Origin: Streptomyces roseirectus
Lineage (GTDB): Bacteria > Actinomycetota > Actinomycetes > Streptomycetales > Streptomycetaceae
Assembly: GCF_014489635.1 (NCBI RefSeq)
Contig: NZ_CP060828.1
Coordinates: 6,098,001-6,162,000, forward strand
Direction: 5' to 3'
Length of the DNA: 64,000 nucleotides
Shown piece after piece: positions 19,641 through 28,159 of this stretch. Numbering within the stretch: the first letter of the stretch is position 1; each line of letters opens with the position of its first letter. A program made the position numbers and the translations under genes. The notes under the pieces are model-generated. The model had not been told where the DNA came from. It worked only from the letters and a program-made list of their open reading frames with translations, and made no database searches.

Positions 19641-21319
19641 CTCACGACCATGACCTCGTCCTCCGTCCGACGGCGGCCCAGACGGCGGCCGCGCTGAACC
19701 CTCCCGCCGGGCGGATCGGCGGGGACCTGGTCGTGGAGACGCTGGCCGGGCTCGGCGCGACGACCGTCTTCGGACTGCCCGGCCAGCACGCGCTCGGCAT
19801 GTTCGACGCGCTGCGCCGCTCCCCTCTCAGGTATGTCGGTCTCAGGGTGGAGAACAACGCGGGGTTCGCGGCCGACGCGTACGGGCGGGTCACGGGCGAG
19901 GCCGCGCCGCTGCTGCTGTCGACCGGGCCCGGCGCGCTGACGTCGCTCGCCGCGCTCCAGGAGGCGGCAGCGGCCTCGGCGCCCGTGCTGGCGATCGCCA
20001 GCCAGGTGCCGCGCGCCGGTCTCGGCGGCGGCCGCCACGGCTACCTGCACGAACTCCCGGACCAGGCAGCCTCGTTCAGGGGCGTCGTGAAGTCCGTCCA
20101 CACCGCCCGCACCCAGTCGCAGATCCCCTCGGCGATCGCGGACGCCTGGCGGTCGGCACTGTCCGCGCCGCACGGCCCGGTGTGGGTGGAGATCCCGCAG
20201 GACGTCCTGCTCGCCCCGGCCGCGCTCCCCGTCGTGACCGGCGTCGACGCGACCCCCGAAGAGCTGGCGCCCCGGCCCGAACTCACCGCCGTCGCCGCCG
20301 AGTTGCTGTCCCGCGCCGAACGCCCGGCGATCGTCGCGGGCGGCGGGGTGGTCCGCTCGGACGCCTCCGGCAAGCTGCGGAAACTGGCCGAGCGGCTGTC
20401 CGCGCCCGTGGTGACGACGTACGGCGGGAAGGGCGCGTTCCCCTGGCACCACCCGCTGTCGCTCCAGTCGTGGATGGAGGACCGGCACACCACCGAACTC
20501 CTCGAAGACGCCGACGTGTTGCTCGTCGTCGGCTCCGGACTCGGTGAACTGTCGTCCAACTACCACACGTTCAGGCCGCGCGGCCGGGTCATCCAGGTCG
20601 AGGCGGACCTCGGCAAGTTGGAGTCCAACCACCCGGCGCTCGGCATCCACGCGGACGCGCGGCTCGCGGTGCAGGCGCTCCTGGAGACGGTCGAGGACCG
20701 CGACGACCCCCGGGCGCCGGAGCGGGTACGGGAGCTGCTGGCGAAGGTGGGCGAGCGGCTGGCGGGCCAGCGACTCGACCTGGAACAGGGCGTGTTGGCG
20801 TCCGTCCGGCGGGCGCTTCCCAAACGGGCCGCGTCGTTCTGGGACATGACGATCCTCGCGTACTGGGCGTGGGCCGGGTTCGACGCGGGCGCCCCCGGCC
20901 TCATGCACTCCGCCCAGGGCGCCGGCGGGCTCGGGTACGCGTTCCCCGCGGCGCTCGGCGCGGCGGCGGCCGACCCGACGCGGCCCGTGCTCGCCGTCTC
21001 CGGGGACGGCGGCGCGCTCTACTCGATCGCCGAGCTGGCCACGGCCCGGCAGTACGGGTACGACGTGACCTGGCTCATCGTCGACGACGGCGGGTACGGC
21101 ATCCTGCGGGAGTACATGACCGACGCGTTCGGCGAGGCGTCCGGCACCGAGCTGGCCCGCCCCGACTTCGTGGCCCTCGCCGAGTCCTTCGGGGTGCCCG
21201 CGGTGCGGACCTCGCCGGAAGCCCTCACCGAGGACCTGGCCAACTCCCTTGCCCGGACCGGCCCTTCGGTGGTCGTGCTGCCGGCGGTGCTGCGGATGTT
21301 CGCGCCGACGCACCTGTAG
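19637..21319 (+). CDS. Thiamine-pyrophosphate enzyme, acetolactate synthase/benzoylformate decarboxylase-like
   Basis: A 560-residue three-domain TPP enzyme. The N-terminal catalytic glutamate is in [18 protein letters not shown]. The C-terminal TPP/Mg motif starts [20 protein letters not shown] and ends about 27 residues later in IVDDGGYG, where most homologues have NN or ND, so the metal-binding Asn is replaced by Asp. The GTG start overlaps the ureohydrolase stop. Reaction unknown: a 2-keto acid decarboxylase or carboligase acting downstream of the ureohydrolase is plausible. It is not an anabolic IlvB by context, as no IlvN is present. Confidence 0.85.
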   Translation: MTHDHDLVLRPTAAQTAAALNPPAGRIGGDLVVETLAGLGATTVFGLPGQHALGMFDALRRSPLRYVGLRVENNAGFAADAYGRVTGEAAPLLLSTGPGALTSLAALQEAAAASAPVLAIASQVPRAGLGGGRHGYLHELPDQAASFRGVVKSVHTARTQSQIPSAIADAWRSALSAPHGPVWVEIPQDVLLAPAALPVVTGVDATPEELAPRPELTAVAAELLSRAERPAIVAGGGVVRSDASGKLRKLAERLSAPVVTTYGGKGAFPWHHPLSLQSWMEDRHTTELLEDADVLLVVGSGLGELSSNYHTFRPRGRVIQVEADLGKLESNHPALGIHADARLAVQALLETVEDRDDPRAPERVRELLAKVGERLAGQRLDLEQGVLASVRRALPKRAASFWDMTILAYWAWAGFDAGAPGLMHSAQGAGGLGYAFPAALGAAAADPTRPVLAVSGDGGALYSIAELATARQYGYDVTWLIVDDGGYGILREYMTDAFGEASGTELARPDFVALAESFGVPAVRTSPEALTEDLANSLARTGPSVVVLPAVLRMFAPTHL

Positions 21320-21455
21320 CGGCCGTTGACGCCACACCCTGACAGCTCACCGGGGAGGGCGAGGTTGGCTCTTTCGGGTGTTCCGTTTCACCGCCCTCAC
21401 CTGACACTCTGGGTGCCTGAGGGGCTACTTTCGGTTCTGAGGCGAGGAGGACGGC

Positions 21456-22508
21456 ATGGTGCGGGGCGAGGTCGGTACGGCAGGTGGCGCGGAGGGGGAG
21501 CGGTTGCGCCGTTCCGGGGCGTTCCTCGTCGACGAGGCGATGGCGTTCCTCCAGTCCGCGGCGCTGCGCGCGGCGGCCGAGGTCAAAGTGGCCGATCACC
21601 TCGCCGGGGGTCCCCTCGCACCGGCCCAACTCGCCGTCGCCACAGGCGTGGACGAGCGCGGCCTCTACCGCGTGCTGCGGCTCCTCGCGACGCGGGGCAT
21701 CGTCGAGGAGGACACGCGCGGGGCGTTCACGCTGACCGACGCCGGGCAGGCGCTGCGCGGTGACGTGCCGGGGTCCGTCCGGACGGCCGTCCTCATGATC
21801 ACCGACCGGAGCATGTGGCAGCCCGCCGGCGAGCTGGCCCGCTGTCTCACCGGTCAACTCCCCGTGTTCGACAGCATGTTCGGGATGCCGTTCTTCGACT
21901 ACTTCGCGCAGGACGAGCGGACGGCCGCCGTCTTCCACGTCGGCATGGCCGCGATGACCGACCCCGAGAACGCCGTCATCGCCGGCGCGTACGACTTCCC
22001 GGACACCGGCACGGTCGTCGACGTCGGCGGCGGGCACGGCGGGCTCCTGCTGGAGGTGCTGCGCCAGAACCCGTCCCTGGACGGCGTGTTGTACGACCAG
22101 GCCCACGTCCTCGCGGGCCACCGGCTGGCCGGCGCCGAGGAGATCGCCGGGCGCTGGGCCCTGGCGGACGGCGACTTCTTCACCCACGTGCCCGACGGCG
22201 ACGTCATCATGATGAAGCGCATCACGCACGACTGGGACGACGACAGGTGCGTCACGCTGCTCACGCACTGCCGCCGCGCCCTGCGCCCCGGCGGGCGGGT
22301 CCTCGTCCTCGACGCCGTCGTCCCGCCCGGCAACGCGCCTCACCAGTCCAAGACCATCGACCTCATGATGATGGCTTCCCTCGGCGGACGGGAGCGCACG
22401 GCCGGGGACTTCGCGGCGCTGTTCGAGGCCGCGGGGCTGAAGCTGGCGCGGGTGCTGCCGACGGACACGGTGCTGTCGGTGGTGGAGGCGGTGGCCGCCG
22501 GGGAGTGA
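21456..22508 (+). CDS. SAM-dependent O-methyltransferase
   Basis: A 350-residue class I methyltransferase of the plant-COMT/TcmN type: N-terminal winged-helix dimerisation domain (about 25-110, LYRVLRLLATRGIVEED), SAM-binding VVDVGGGHGGLLLEVL, and the catalytic histidine in MMKRITHDWDDDRC. ATG 21456 has GAGGAGG 6 bases upstream. It stands alone, with no biosynthetic neighbours, so its substrate (an aromatic hydroxyl by family) cannot be deduced. It ends 1 base before the convergent VOC gene stop. Confidence 0.88.
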   Translation: MVRGEVGTAGGAEGERLRRSGAFLVDEAMAFLQSAALRAAAEVKVADHLAGGPLAPAQLAVATGVDERGLYRVLRLLATRGIVEEDTRGAFTLTDAGQALRGDVPGSVRTAVLMITDRSMWQPAGELARCLTGQLPVFDSMFGMPFFDYFAQDERTAAVFHVGMAAMTDPENAVIAGAYDFPDTGTVVDVGGGHGGLLLEVLRQNPSLDGVLYDQAHVLAGHRLAGAEEIAGRWALADGDFFTHVPDGDVIMMKRITHDWDDDRCVTLLTHCRRALRPGGRVLVLDAVVPPGNAPHQSKTIDLMMMASLGGRERTAGDFAALFEAAGLKLARVLPTDTVLSVVEAVAAGE

Positions 22509-22509
22509 G

Positions 22510-22896
22510 TCAGCGGGCGGGTTCGCGGACCAGGCACAGGGGATGCCCCGCCGGGTCCGCGAACACCCGCCAACTCCGCTCCGAGGGGCCGGAGTCGAGG
22601 AGTTCGGCGCCCAGCGCGAGGAGTTGGGTGCCGGCCTCGTCCAAGTCCCGTACGCCGAAGTCGAGATGGAACTGCTGGGGGCGCTCCGGGTCCGGCCAGG
22701 TGGGCGGGCGGTGGTCGGCGACCTTCTGGAAGCACAGGACCAGACCGGACGGGGCGTGCAGCGTGGCCCAGTCCTCGTCCAACGCCCAGCGCGGGTCGGG
22801 GCGGTTGACCTCGCCGCCGAGCAACGCGTGGTAGAAGGCGGCGAGTCCGGCGGGGTCGGGGCAGTCCAGGACGACGCACTGGAGGTCGGCGATCAT
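22510..22896 (-). CDS. VOC (glyoxalase/bleomycin-resistance fold) protein
   Basis: A 128-residue single VOC domain. It starts MIADLQCVVLDCPDPAGLAA with the usual FYHALLGG turn, continues FHLDFGVRDLDEAGTQLLAL and ends VFADPAGHPLCLVREP. The His and Glu-like positions suggest a metal site in a dimer, but no substrate can be assigned. Such single-domain proteins are common in Streptomyces with varied roles. Convergent with the methyltransferase. Confidence 0.82.
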   Translation of the reverse strand: MIADLQCVVLDCPDPAGLAAFYHALLGGEVNRPDPRWALDEDWATLHAPSGLVLCFQKVADHRPPTWPDPERPQQFHLDFGVRDLDEAGTQLLALGAELLDSGPSERSWRVFADPAGHPLCLVREPAR

Positions 22897-22933
22897 GGGG
22901 CGAGCCTAGCCAGTCGAGCCGCCGGTCGAGCCG

Positions 22934-23542
22934 TCAGTCGAACCAGAAGAACAGCGTGTCCGCCGTCGAGTTGGCCCGCCACTCGTCCACCTCGAAGCGG
23001 AACGCCTCGGTGAAGCGGCGGACCGTGTCCTGGCAGTCGGGATGGACGCGGTCGAGGACGGCGGTGTACGCGGTCGCGGCCTCGGCGGCGCGGTGGATGG
23101 AGAGGGTGCCGATCTGCGGGTGGACGTCGCCGGGGTGGGGGAGGGGCAGCGGCGGGCCCGAGAAGAGGAACGTCTCGGGCAGCAGCGGGGCCGGAACGCC
23201 GTGCCGGGCAAGGTCGTTGGAGACCGTCTGGAACCACGACATGCGCCGCCAGCTGCCGAGATCGGTGACGTCGGAGAAGCACGACGCGACGACCTCGTGG
23301 AAGGCGTGCGCGTACGCCGGGCACATGTTCCTGGACGGCGCCCCCTCGATCAGCTCCTCCAGCGCGCGGATCACCGGCACGTCGAGCCCGGCGCCCTGGC
23401 TCTGCAGCCGGACGTCCAGGGCCTTGCACTGCTCGCGCACCCTGCCGAGGTGCAGCTCCTGTTCCGGCGTCCGCTCCACCGCCGTCAGCAGCCGGGCCAC
23501 CTGCCGCATGTCCCCCGCACTCATCTCCAGGGCGTAACTCAC
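22934..23542 (-). CDS. Conserved hypothetical protein, possibly DUF7691-like
   Basis: A 202-residue soluble protein with no signal peptide or membrane helix. It begins VSYALEMSAGDMRQVARLL and has a Cys-containing MCPAYAHAFHEVVASCF near the middle. I do not recognise a catalytic motif. The GTG at 23542 follows AAAGGA by five bases and is better than an ATG 12 codons upstream. Similarity to streptomycete DUF7691 proteins is a faint recollection only. Upstream lies a small inverted repeat (ACTCCCTT/AAGGGGAGT, about 23606-23628). Confidence 0.6.
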   Translation of the reverse strand: MSYALEMSAGDMRQVARLLTAVERTPEQELHLGRVREQCKALDVRLQSQGAGLDVPVIRALEELIEGAPSRNMCPAYAHAFHEVVASCFSDVTDLGSWRRMSWFQTVSNDLARHGVPAPLLPETFLFSGPPLPLPHPGDVHPQIGTLSIHRAAEAATAYTAVLDRVHPDCQDTVRRFTEAFRFEVDEWRANSTADTLFFWFD

Positions 23543-23728
23543 CGTCGTCCTTTCCCTCCACTCGGTCGGTCCGCCCATGATCCGTTGCCCAGCGCGGGAA
23601 GGCCAACTCCCTTGTCATAAAGGGGAGTCGGGGGGTTTCCGGGTCCTTGTGCAGAGGTGCCGTCCGTTGTGTCCGGGCTGTGGTGGGGGAGTTGGCCGGC
23701 GCGGACTGGCAGGGGCCGTCAACACCGA

Positions 23729-23757
23729 GGGCCCTCCCCCGAATTGGGGAAGGGCCC
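23729..23757 (-). terminator. Terminator of the secreted endonuclease gene
   Basis: A 12-bp stem, GGGCCCTCCCCC (23729-23740) against GGGGAAGGGCCC (23746-23757), with one G-T-type mismatch and a 5-base loop GAATT. It lies 18 bases downstream of the minus-strand stop at 23776. No T-tract is evident, as is usual in Streptomyces. Confidence 0.7.
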
Positions 23758-23775
23758 GATACGGCTCAGCCGGTG

Positions 23776-24582
23776 CTACCAGATCGCCTCGACCCACTCC
23801 GGGTGGTCGATGAAGGGGTTGCGGTTGTGCTGGTACGTGTCGTAGATGACCTGGTTGCGGCGCTCCTCGAAGGCGCTCGGCGGGTCCTGCTCGTTCCACG
23901 CCTTGAGGACGGAGAGCTTGCCGATGTACGGGTTGCTGCCGTTGTTGACCCGCTCGTTGGGCTCCAGGTCCGCGAAGCCGTCGCCGCCGTCGTAGCGCAC
24001 GGCCATGTAGAGGATCATGCGGGCGACGTCGCCCTTGTCCGCGTCGCGCGGCTCGAAGGAGTCCGAATCGACCTTGCTGCCACCGCCGTTGGTCACGGAG
24101 CTGCCGCCGTTGTCGAAGTCCAGGTTCCCCCGGATGCTGTTGACCTGGACGTCCGCTGGGCGCAGGTGGTGCAGGTCGGTGCCGGGGCCGGTCACCTCGC
24201 CGAAGTCGCCGTGGGACTTGGCCCACACGTGCTCGCGGTTCCAGTCGCCGACGTCGCCGCCGTTGAGCGACTTGCTGCGTGAGAGGCCGCTGTAGAGCAG
24301 GATCACGTTGTTGCTGTTGTTCGGGTCCTGGTCCGTCGCCTTGAGCGCGTTCCAGACGGCGGAGTACGAGATCTTCGTCTGGCTGCTGATGATCGTGTGC
24401 AGCGAGGACTTCAGGCTCGCGCCCGTCTTGCCGACCGCGTTCTTGTAGTACGTCGCGTCGTACGCCGTGGTCGTGGCGGCGGCGGGGGTCGCCGTCATGG
24501 CCGGTGCGGTGAGGCCCACCAGGACCGCGGTGGTCGTCAGAGCGACTGACTTCCAGCGGCGGCGTATGCGTGTCGCCAGCAT
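23776..24582 (-). CDS. Secreted endonuclease I family nuclease
   Basis: A 268-residue exported nuclease. The signal peptide (arginine-rich start MLATRIRRRWKSVALTTTAV, hydrophobic core, TPAAATT cleavage region) is followed by an endonuclease I domain. Catalytic-type motifs are DWNREHVWAKSHGDFG and TDLHHLRPADVQVNSIRGNL. This family (EndA/BsnI type) degrades DNA or RNA outside the cell, giving phosphate and nucleosides. ATG 24582 has AGGA 8 bases upstream. Stands alone, with its own terminator. Confidence 0.9.
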   Translation of the reverse strand: MLATRIRRRWKSVALTTTAVLVGLTAPAMTATPAAATTTAYDATYYKNAVGKTGASLKSSLHTIISSQTKISYSAVWNALKATDQDPNNSNNVILLYSGLSRSKSLNGGDVGDWNREHVWAKSHGDFGEVTGPGTDLHHLRPADVQVNSIRGNLDFDNGGSSVTNGGGSKVDSDSFEPRDADKGDVARMILYMAVRYDGGDGFADLEPNERVNNGSNPYIGKLSVLKAWNEQDPPSAFEERRNQVIYDTYQHNRNPFIDHPEWVEAIW

Positions 24583-24738
24583 AAGGAGTGTCCTGTCTAC
24601 GCGTGTTGAGTGGGGGGCAACAGAGGGAGCGTGACATGGACATGCGGTCATGTAAATGAATCCGGTGTGTCCGGTCGGTGTCAAGAAAGGGCAAATCGTT
24701 GGCGATCTACGCGAGTTGACCTTACGTGCGGGTAAAAT

Positions 24739-24767
24739 GGCCCCTGGAGTCGGTGACTTCAGGGGCC
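24739..24767 (-). terminator. Rho-independent terminator of the GT39 gene
   Basis: GGCCCCTG (24739-24746) pairs with CAGGGGCC (24760-24767) with an inner AGT/ACT extension, and on the minus strand is followed by ATTTTACCC. It is 24 bases past the stop at 24791. This is a canonical intrinsic terminator with a short T-tract, rare in this GC-rich window. Confidence 0.82.
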
Positions 24768-24790
24768 GTTGGGGGTGGAGGCGGTCTGGG

Positions 24791-27058
24791 TCAGTTCACG
24801 TCTGACGGGTCCAGGCGGTAGATCGACGCGGACGACGACGTGGACGACGACGTGGACGCCGTCTTGCTGTAGTCGCTCTCCTTCACCGCCGTCGCGTTCT
24901 TCCGCACCCACTCCGTGACCTCGGAGCTGACATTCGAGCCGCCGCCGGGGCCGCCGCTCATGCCGCCCCCGCCGATCTGGATGTAGTGCAGCTCGCCCTT
25001 CTTGACCAGCTCCTTCAGCTTGGCGAGGGTCATGGCCTTGTCGCTGCCGGACCAGCCCCACATGGAGATCACCGGTTCGCCGCTGCTGAGGATGAGCTGG
25101 GCCGCGCTCTGTGAACTCGACACCGCGAGGAGCCACTTGGCGCCGTCCTGGTGCTTCTTCAGGTAGGCGATCAGTTCGGTGCTCGCGCCGGCCATGCCCA
25201 TGGCGCCGGTGGGCATGCCGTCCATCTCGCCCATGCCGCTGGGGGCACCGCCGGGGGTGTCGCCGCCGGAGGGCGTGCCGCTCATCTCGCCCGTGCCGCC
25301 GGGGAGTTGGCCGTTCTCGCCGCCCGGGGCCTGTCCGCCGTCCTGCTGGGAGCCGCCCGGGAACTCGCCACCCTGCCAGCCGTTTTCGCCGGACCGGCCA
25401 CCCTGACCGTCCTGGCCGCCTTGCCCGCTCTGACCGCCAGGGAACCCGCCCTGCCGGCCCCCCATGCCGCCCCAGCGACCGCCGGGACCACCGCCGAAAC
25501 CGCCGAAGCCGGTCGTGGGTCCCGCCGTGGGGTTAGTACCCCCCATACCTCCGGTGGACCCCGAAGGTACCGACCACGCGTACGCCGCAGGTCCTGCTAC
25601 CGAGGCGACGACCGCCGCGGCGACCGAGGCCGCGAGCAGCCGTACCCGGTTGCCGGAGCGGAAGACGACCAGCCCGACGACGGCCGCCGCCATCAGGACG
25701 CCGATCGTCGGCCACAGCCAGGTGTGCCAGCCGGACGCCCGCCGCAGCAGCACGATCGCCCAGACGCCGGTGACCGCGAGCGCCGCGGGCAGCACCCACG
25801 TCCACCGCTTGTCCGTGCGGAACGCGCGCAGCAGCATCGCGCCACCGCCGCCGCACAGCGCCGCGATGCCGGGGGCCATGGCGGTCGTGTAGTACGGGTG
25901 CATCGTGCCCTCGGCCATGCTGAAGGTGAGGAAGTGCAGGCCCAGCCAGCCGCCCCACAGGAGGACGGCGGCCCGGGTGAGGTCGGTGCGCGGGGCGCGC
26001 CCGCACAGGATCACCGCGCCGGCGAAGGCGATCGCGGCGAAGGGCAGCAGCCACGAGATCTGCCCGCCGAGGACGTCGTTGAACATCCGGCCGAGGCCCG
26101 CGGTGCCGGAGAAGCCGCCGCCTCCGCCACCACCGCCTCCGCCGCCCATGTTGCCGTCGCCGCCGAAGACCCGGCCCAGGCCGTTGTAGCCCATGATCAG
26201 GTTCCAGGCGGTGCCGTCCGTCGAACCTCCGATGTAGGGGCGGTCCCCCGCGGGTACTAGGGATACGGCCGCCGCCCACCAGAACGAGGAGACCGCGAGT
26301 ACGACACCCGCGAGAGCCAGGTTGACGATCCGCCGCACCAGCTTCGGCCGCGCCGCGTAGAGGTAGACCGCGAAGACGGCCGGCAGCGCGATGTAGCCCT
26401 GGAGCATCTTGGTGTTGAAGGCGAGCCCGAAGCACGCCGCCGAACCCAGCAGCGGCAGCAGCCTGCCGCTGTGGACGGCCCGCAGCGCGAGCGCCGCGCC
26501 GCCCGCCATCAGGAACACCAGCAGCGTGTCGGGGTTGTTGTCGCGGTTGATGGCGACGGTGATCGGGGTCAGCGCGAGGACCAGCGCGGCGACGGCCGCC
26601 GCCGCGTGCCCCCACACCCGCTGCACGGACGCGTGCAGGATCCAGATCGTGCCCAGCGCGACCAGGACCATCGGCAGCATCATCTGCCAGGTGCCGAAGC
26701 CGAACACGCGGCACGACAGGCCCATCACCATCAGCGCGAACGGCGGTTTGTCGACGGTGAGGAAGTTCCCGGCGTCGAGCGAGCCGAAGAACCACGCCTT
26801 CCAGCTCTCGGTGCCGCTCTGCACGGCCGCGCTGTAGAAGCTGTTGAGGCCCGACCCGGAGAGGTTCCAGGAGTAGAGGACCGCCGCCAGGGCCAGGATC
26901 GCGAGCAGCGCGGGCAGCGACCAGCGCGGCGCCTTCTCCGCTGCGGCGGCGTCCGTCGGCTCGGGTGGCGGCCGGTCCGAGGAGACGGCCGGCCCGTCCG
27001 GTGAGGTCGTGTGGGCCGGTGAGGTCGTGTGGGGGTGGGGATCGGTGGCAGAGGTCAC
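24791..27058 (-). CDS. GT39-family (ArnT/PMT-like) membrane glycosyltransferase
   Basis: About 755 residues. A proline-rich N-terminus contains an in-frame duplicated HTTSP motif, followed by about 12 membrane helices (residues 45-510) typical of ArnT/PMT enzymes that use polyprenyl-phosphate sugars: SWNLSGSGLNSFYSAAVQSG, then FLTVDKPPFALMVMG. A Gly-run (GGGGGGGGGGG) lies in an extracytoplasmic loop. A Gly/Gln-rich linker (about 515-625) then leads to an extracytoplasmic C-terminal domain ending in a Ser/Thr tail. Start uncertain: GTG 27058 or GTG 27091. Acceptor unknown, as neighbours give no clue. Confidence 0.86.
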   Translation of the reverse strand: MTSATDPHPHTTSPAHTTSPDGPAVSSDRPPPEPTDAAAAEKAPRWSLPALLAILALAAVLYSWNLSGSGLNSFYSAAVQSGTESWKAWFFGSLDAGNFLTVDKPPFALMVMGLSCRVFGFGTWQMMLPMVLVALGTIWILHASVQRVWGHAAAAVAALVLALTPITVAINRDNNPDTLLVFLMAGGAALALRAVHSGRLLPLLGSAACFGLAFNTKMLQGYIALPAVFAVYLYAARPKLVRRIVNLALAGVVLAVSSFWWAAAVSLVPAGDRPYIGGSTDGTAWNLIMGYNGLGRVFGGDGNMGGGGGGGGGGGFSGTAGLGRMFNDVLGGQISWLLPFAAIAFAGAVILCGRAPRTDLTRAAVLLWGGWLGLHFLTFSMAEGTMHPYYTTAMAPGIAALCGGGGAMLLRAFRTDKRWTWVLPAALAVTGVWAIVLLRRASGWHTWLWPTIGVLMAAAVVGLVVFRSGNRVRLLAASVAAAVVASVAGPAAYAWSVPSGSTGGMGGTNPTAGPTTGFGGFGGGPGGRWGGMGGRQGGFPGGQSGQGGQDGQGGRSGENGWQGGEFPGGSQQDGGQAPGGENGQLPGGTGEMSGTPSGGDTPGGAPSGMGEMDGMPTGAMGMAGASTELIAYLKKHQDGAKWLLAVSSSQSAAQLILSSGEPVISMWGWSGSDKAMTLAKLKELVKKGELHYIQIGGGGMSGGPGGGSNVSSEVTEWVRKNATAVKESDYSKTASTSSSTSSSASIYRLDPSDVN
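26998..27033 (-). repeat. Two tandem 18-bp copies in the GT39 N-terminal coding region
   Basis: CCGGTGAGGTCGTGTGGG is present twice, head to tail. It encodes the repeated HTTSPA/HTTSPD in the disordered N-terminus, so copy changes keep the frame. Confidence 0.85.
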
Positions 27059-27123
27059 CCCAGCATGGTGCGAAGGCCGCGTTGGCGGCACCTGTGCCGA
27101 AGCTGGCCCTCACCTGTGAATGG

Positions 27124-27181
27124 GCGGGGGTGGTGGCGAGCCCGCGGGGGTGGTGGCGAGCTGCGCAACCGTTGCGCAACG
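27124..27181. promoter_or_regulatory. Direct and inverted repeats upstream of the serine hydrolase gene
   Basis: GCGGGGGTGGTGGCGAGC occurs twice (27124-27141, 27144-27161). Directly after it, GCGCAAC-C-GTTGCGC (27163-27177) and the overlapping GTTGCGCAAC form perfect inverted repeats about 55 bases before the serine hydrolase ATG. This could be an operator in the divergent GT39/serine hydrolase gap. No regulator gene is adjacent. Confidence 0.4.
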
Positions 27182-27232
27182 GTGACAGCGACCCGTGCAA
27201 CCCTTACCTCGAACGTATGAGTCACATCGGGT

Positions 27233-28078
27233 ATGACTCACACGACTTCCAGACGTACCCGAGCGGTCGCGGTCGCCGCCCTCGGCACCGGCCTCCTCAT
27301 AACCGCCGCCGTCCCGGCCTCGGCCGCCGCACCCGCGGTGAGCTGTACGTCGTCCAAGGCGGCCCTCGCGACCAAACTCAAGAAGGACATCACCGCCGCC
27401 GTCGCCTCCCGCAAGGGCACGGTCGCCGTCGGGCTCTACGACCGTACGACCAACACGAACTGCACCCTGCGCGCCTCCTCCGCCTTCGACTCGGCGAGCG
27501 TGGTCAAGGTGACCGTCCTGTCGACCCTCCTGTGGGACGCGCAGAAGGCGAAGCGCTCCCTCACCGCCCGCGAGAAGTCCCTCGCGACCGCGATGATCAC
27601 CAAGTCGGACAACGCCTCCACCAGCACCCTGTGGAAGCAGCTCGGCGTCACCAAGGTGAAGAACTTCCTCAAGGCCGCCGGGATGACCCAGACGAAGCCG
27701 GGCGCGAACGGCTACTGGGGCCTCACCCAGATCACGGTCACGGACGAGCAGAAGCTCCTCAAACTGCTGCACGCGAAGAACACCGTCCTCACCGACGGCT
27801 CCCGCTCCTACGCCAACGGCCTGATGAGCAAGGTGGTTTCGGCGCAGCGCTGGGGAACTCCCTACGGGGCTCCGGCCGGTGTCGCCGTCCGCGTGAAGAA
27901 CGGCTGGCTCCAGCGGGCGACCTACGGCTGGCGCGTGCACAGCGTCGGCACCTTCACGGGCGGCGGGCACGACTACACGATCACCGTGCTCACCCACGGC
28001 AACAGCACCATGAACTACGGGATCGCGACGATCCAGGGCGTGGCCAAGGTGATCCACGCCGACCTCAAGGCGTCCTGA
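27233..28078 (+). CDS. Secreted serine hydrolase, class A beta-lactamase-like fold
   Basis: A 281-residue exported protein. The signal peptide ends around PASAAAPA (about 27-34). The active-site SxxK is Ser89-Val-Val-Lys92 (FDSASVVKV), and SDN is Ser125-Asp126-Asn127. The third beta-lactamase motif (KTG) is not recognisable in the region HSVGTFTGGG, so it is probably a penicillin-binding or esterase-like relative and not a proven beta-lactamase. RBS is weak before ATG 27233. Monocistronic by spacing. Confidence 0.82.
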   Translation: MTHTTSRRTRAVAVAALGTGLLITAAVPASAAAPAVSCTSSKAALATKLKKDITAAVASRKGTVAVGLYDRTTNTNCTLRASSAFDSASVVKVTVLSTLLWDAQKAKRSLTAREKSLATAMITKSDNASTSTLWKQLGVTKVKNFLKAAGMTQTKPGANGYWGLTQITVTDEQKLLKLLHAKNTVLTDGSRSYANGLMSKVVSAQRWGTPYGAPAGVAVRVKNGWLQRATYGWRVHSVGTFTGGGHDYTITVLTHGNSTMNYGIATIQGVAKVIHADLKAS

Positions 28079-28088
28079 GGCGGGCTGT

Positions 28089-28128
28089 CTTGGCGTGGTG
28101 TTCCACCAGCTTGGCGTGGTGTTCCACC
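28089..28128 (+). repeat. 21-bp period direct repeat between two secreted-protein genes
   Basis: CTTGGCGTGGTGTTCCACC occurs at 28089-28107 and again at 28110-28128, separated by AG. It lies between the serine hydrolase stop and the phytase-like start at 28160. It could be a duplicated regulatory site; function unknown. Confidence 0.8.
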
Positions 28129-28159
28129 GGACGACACCCGTTCGCCCTACCGTGCCTCC

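Noticed and set aside
18669..21319. Ureohydrolase + TPP enzyme as a clavam-type (ceaS/pah) biosynthetic pair
   Set aside because: No beta-lactam synthetase or clavaminate synthase gene is nearby, and the symporter and PucR regulator point to catabolism.
27233..28078. Serine hydrolase as a resistance beta-lactamase
   Set aside because: SxxK and SDN are visible but the KTG motif is not recognised, so the resistance role is not supported.
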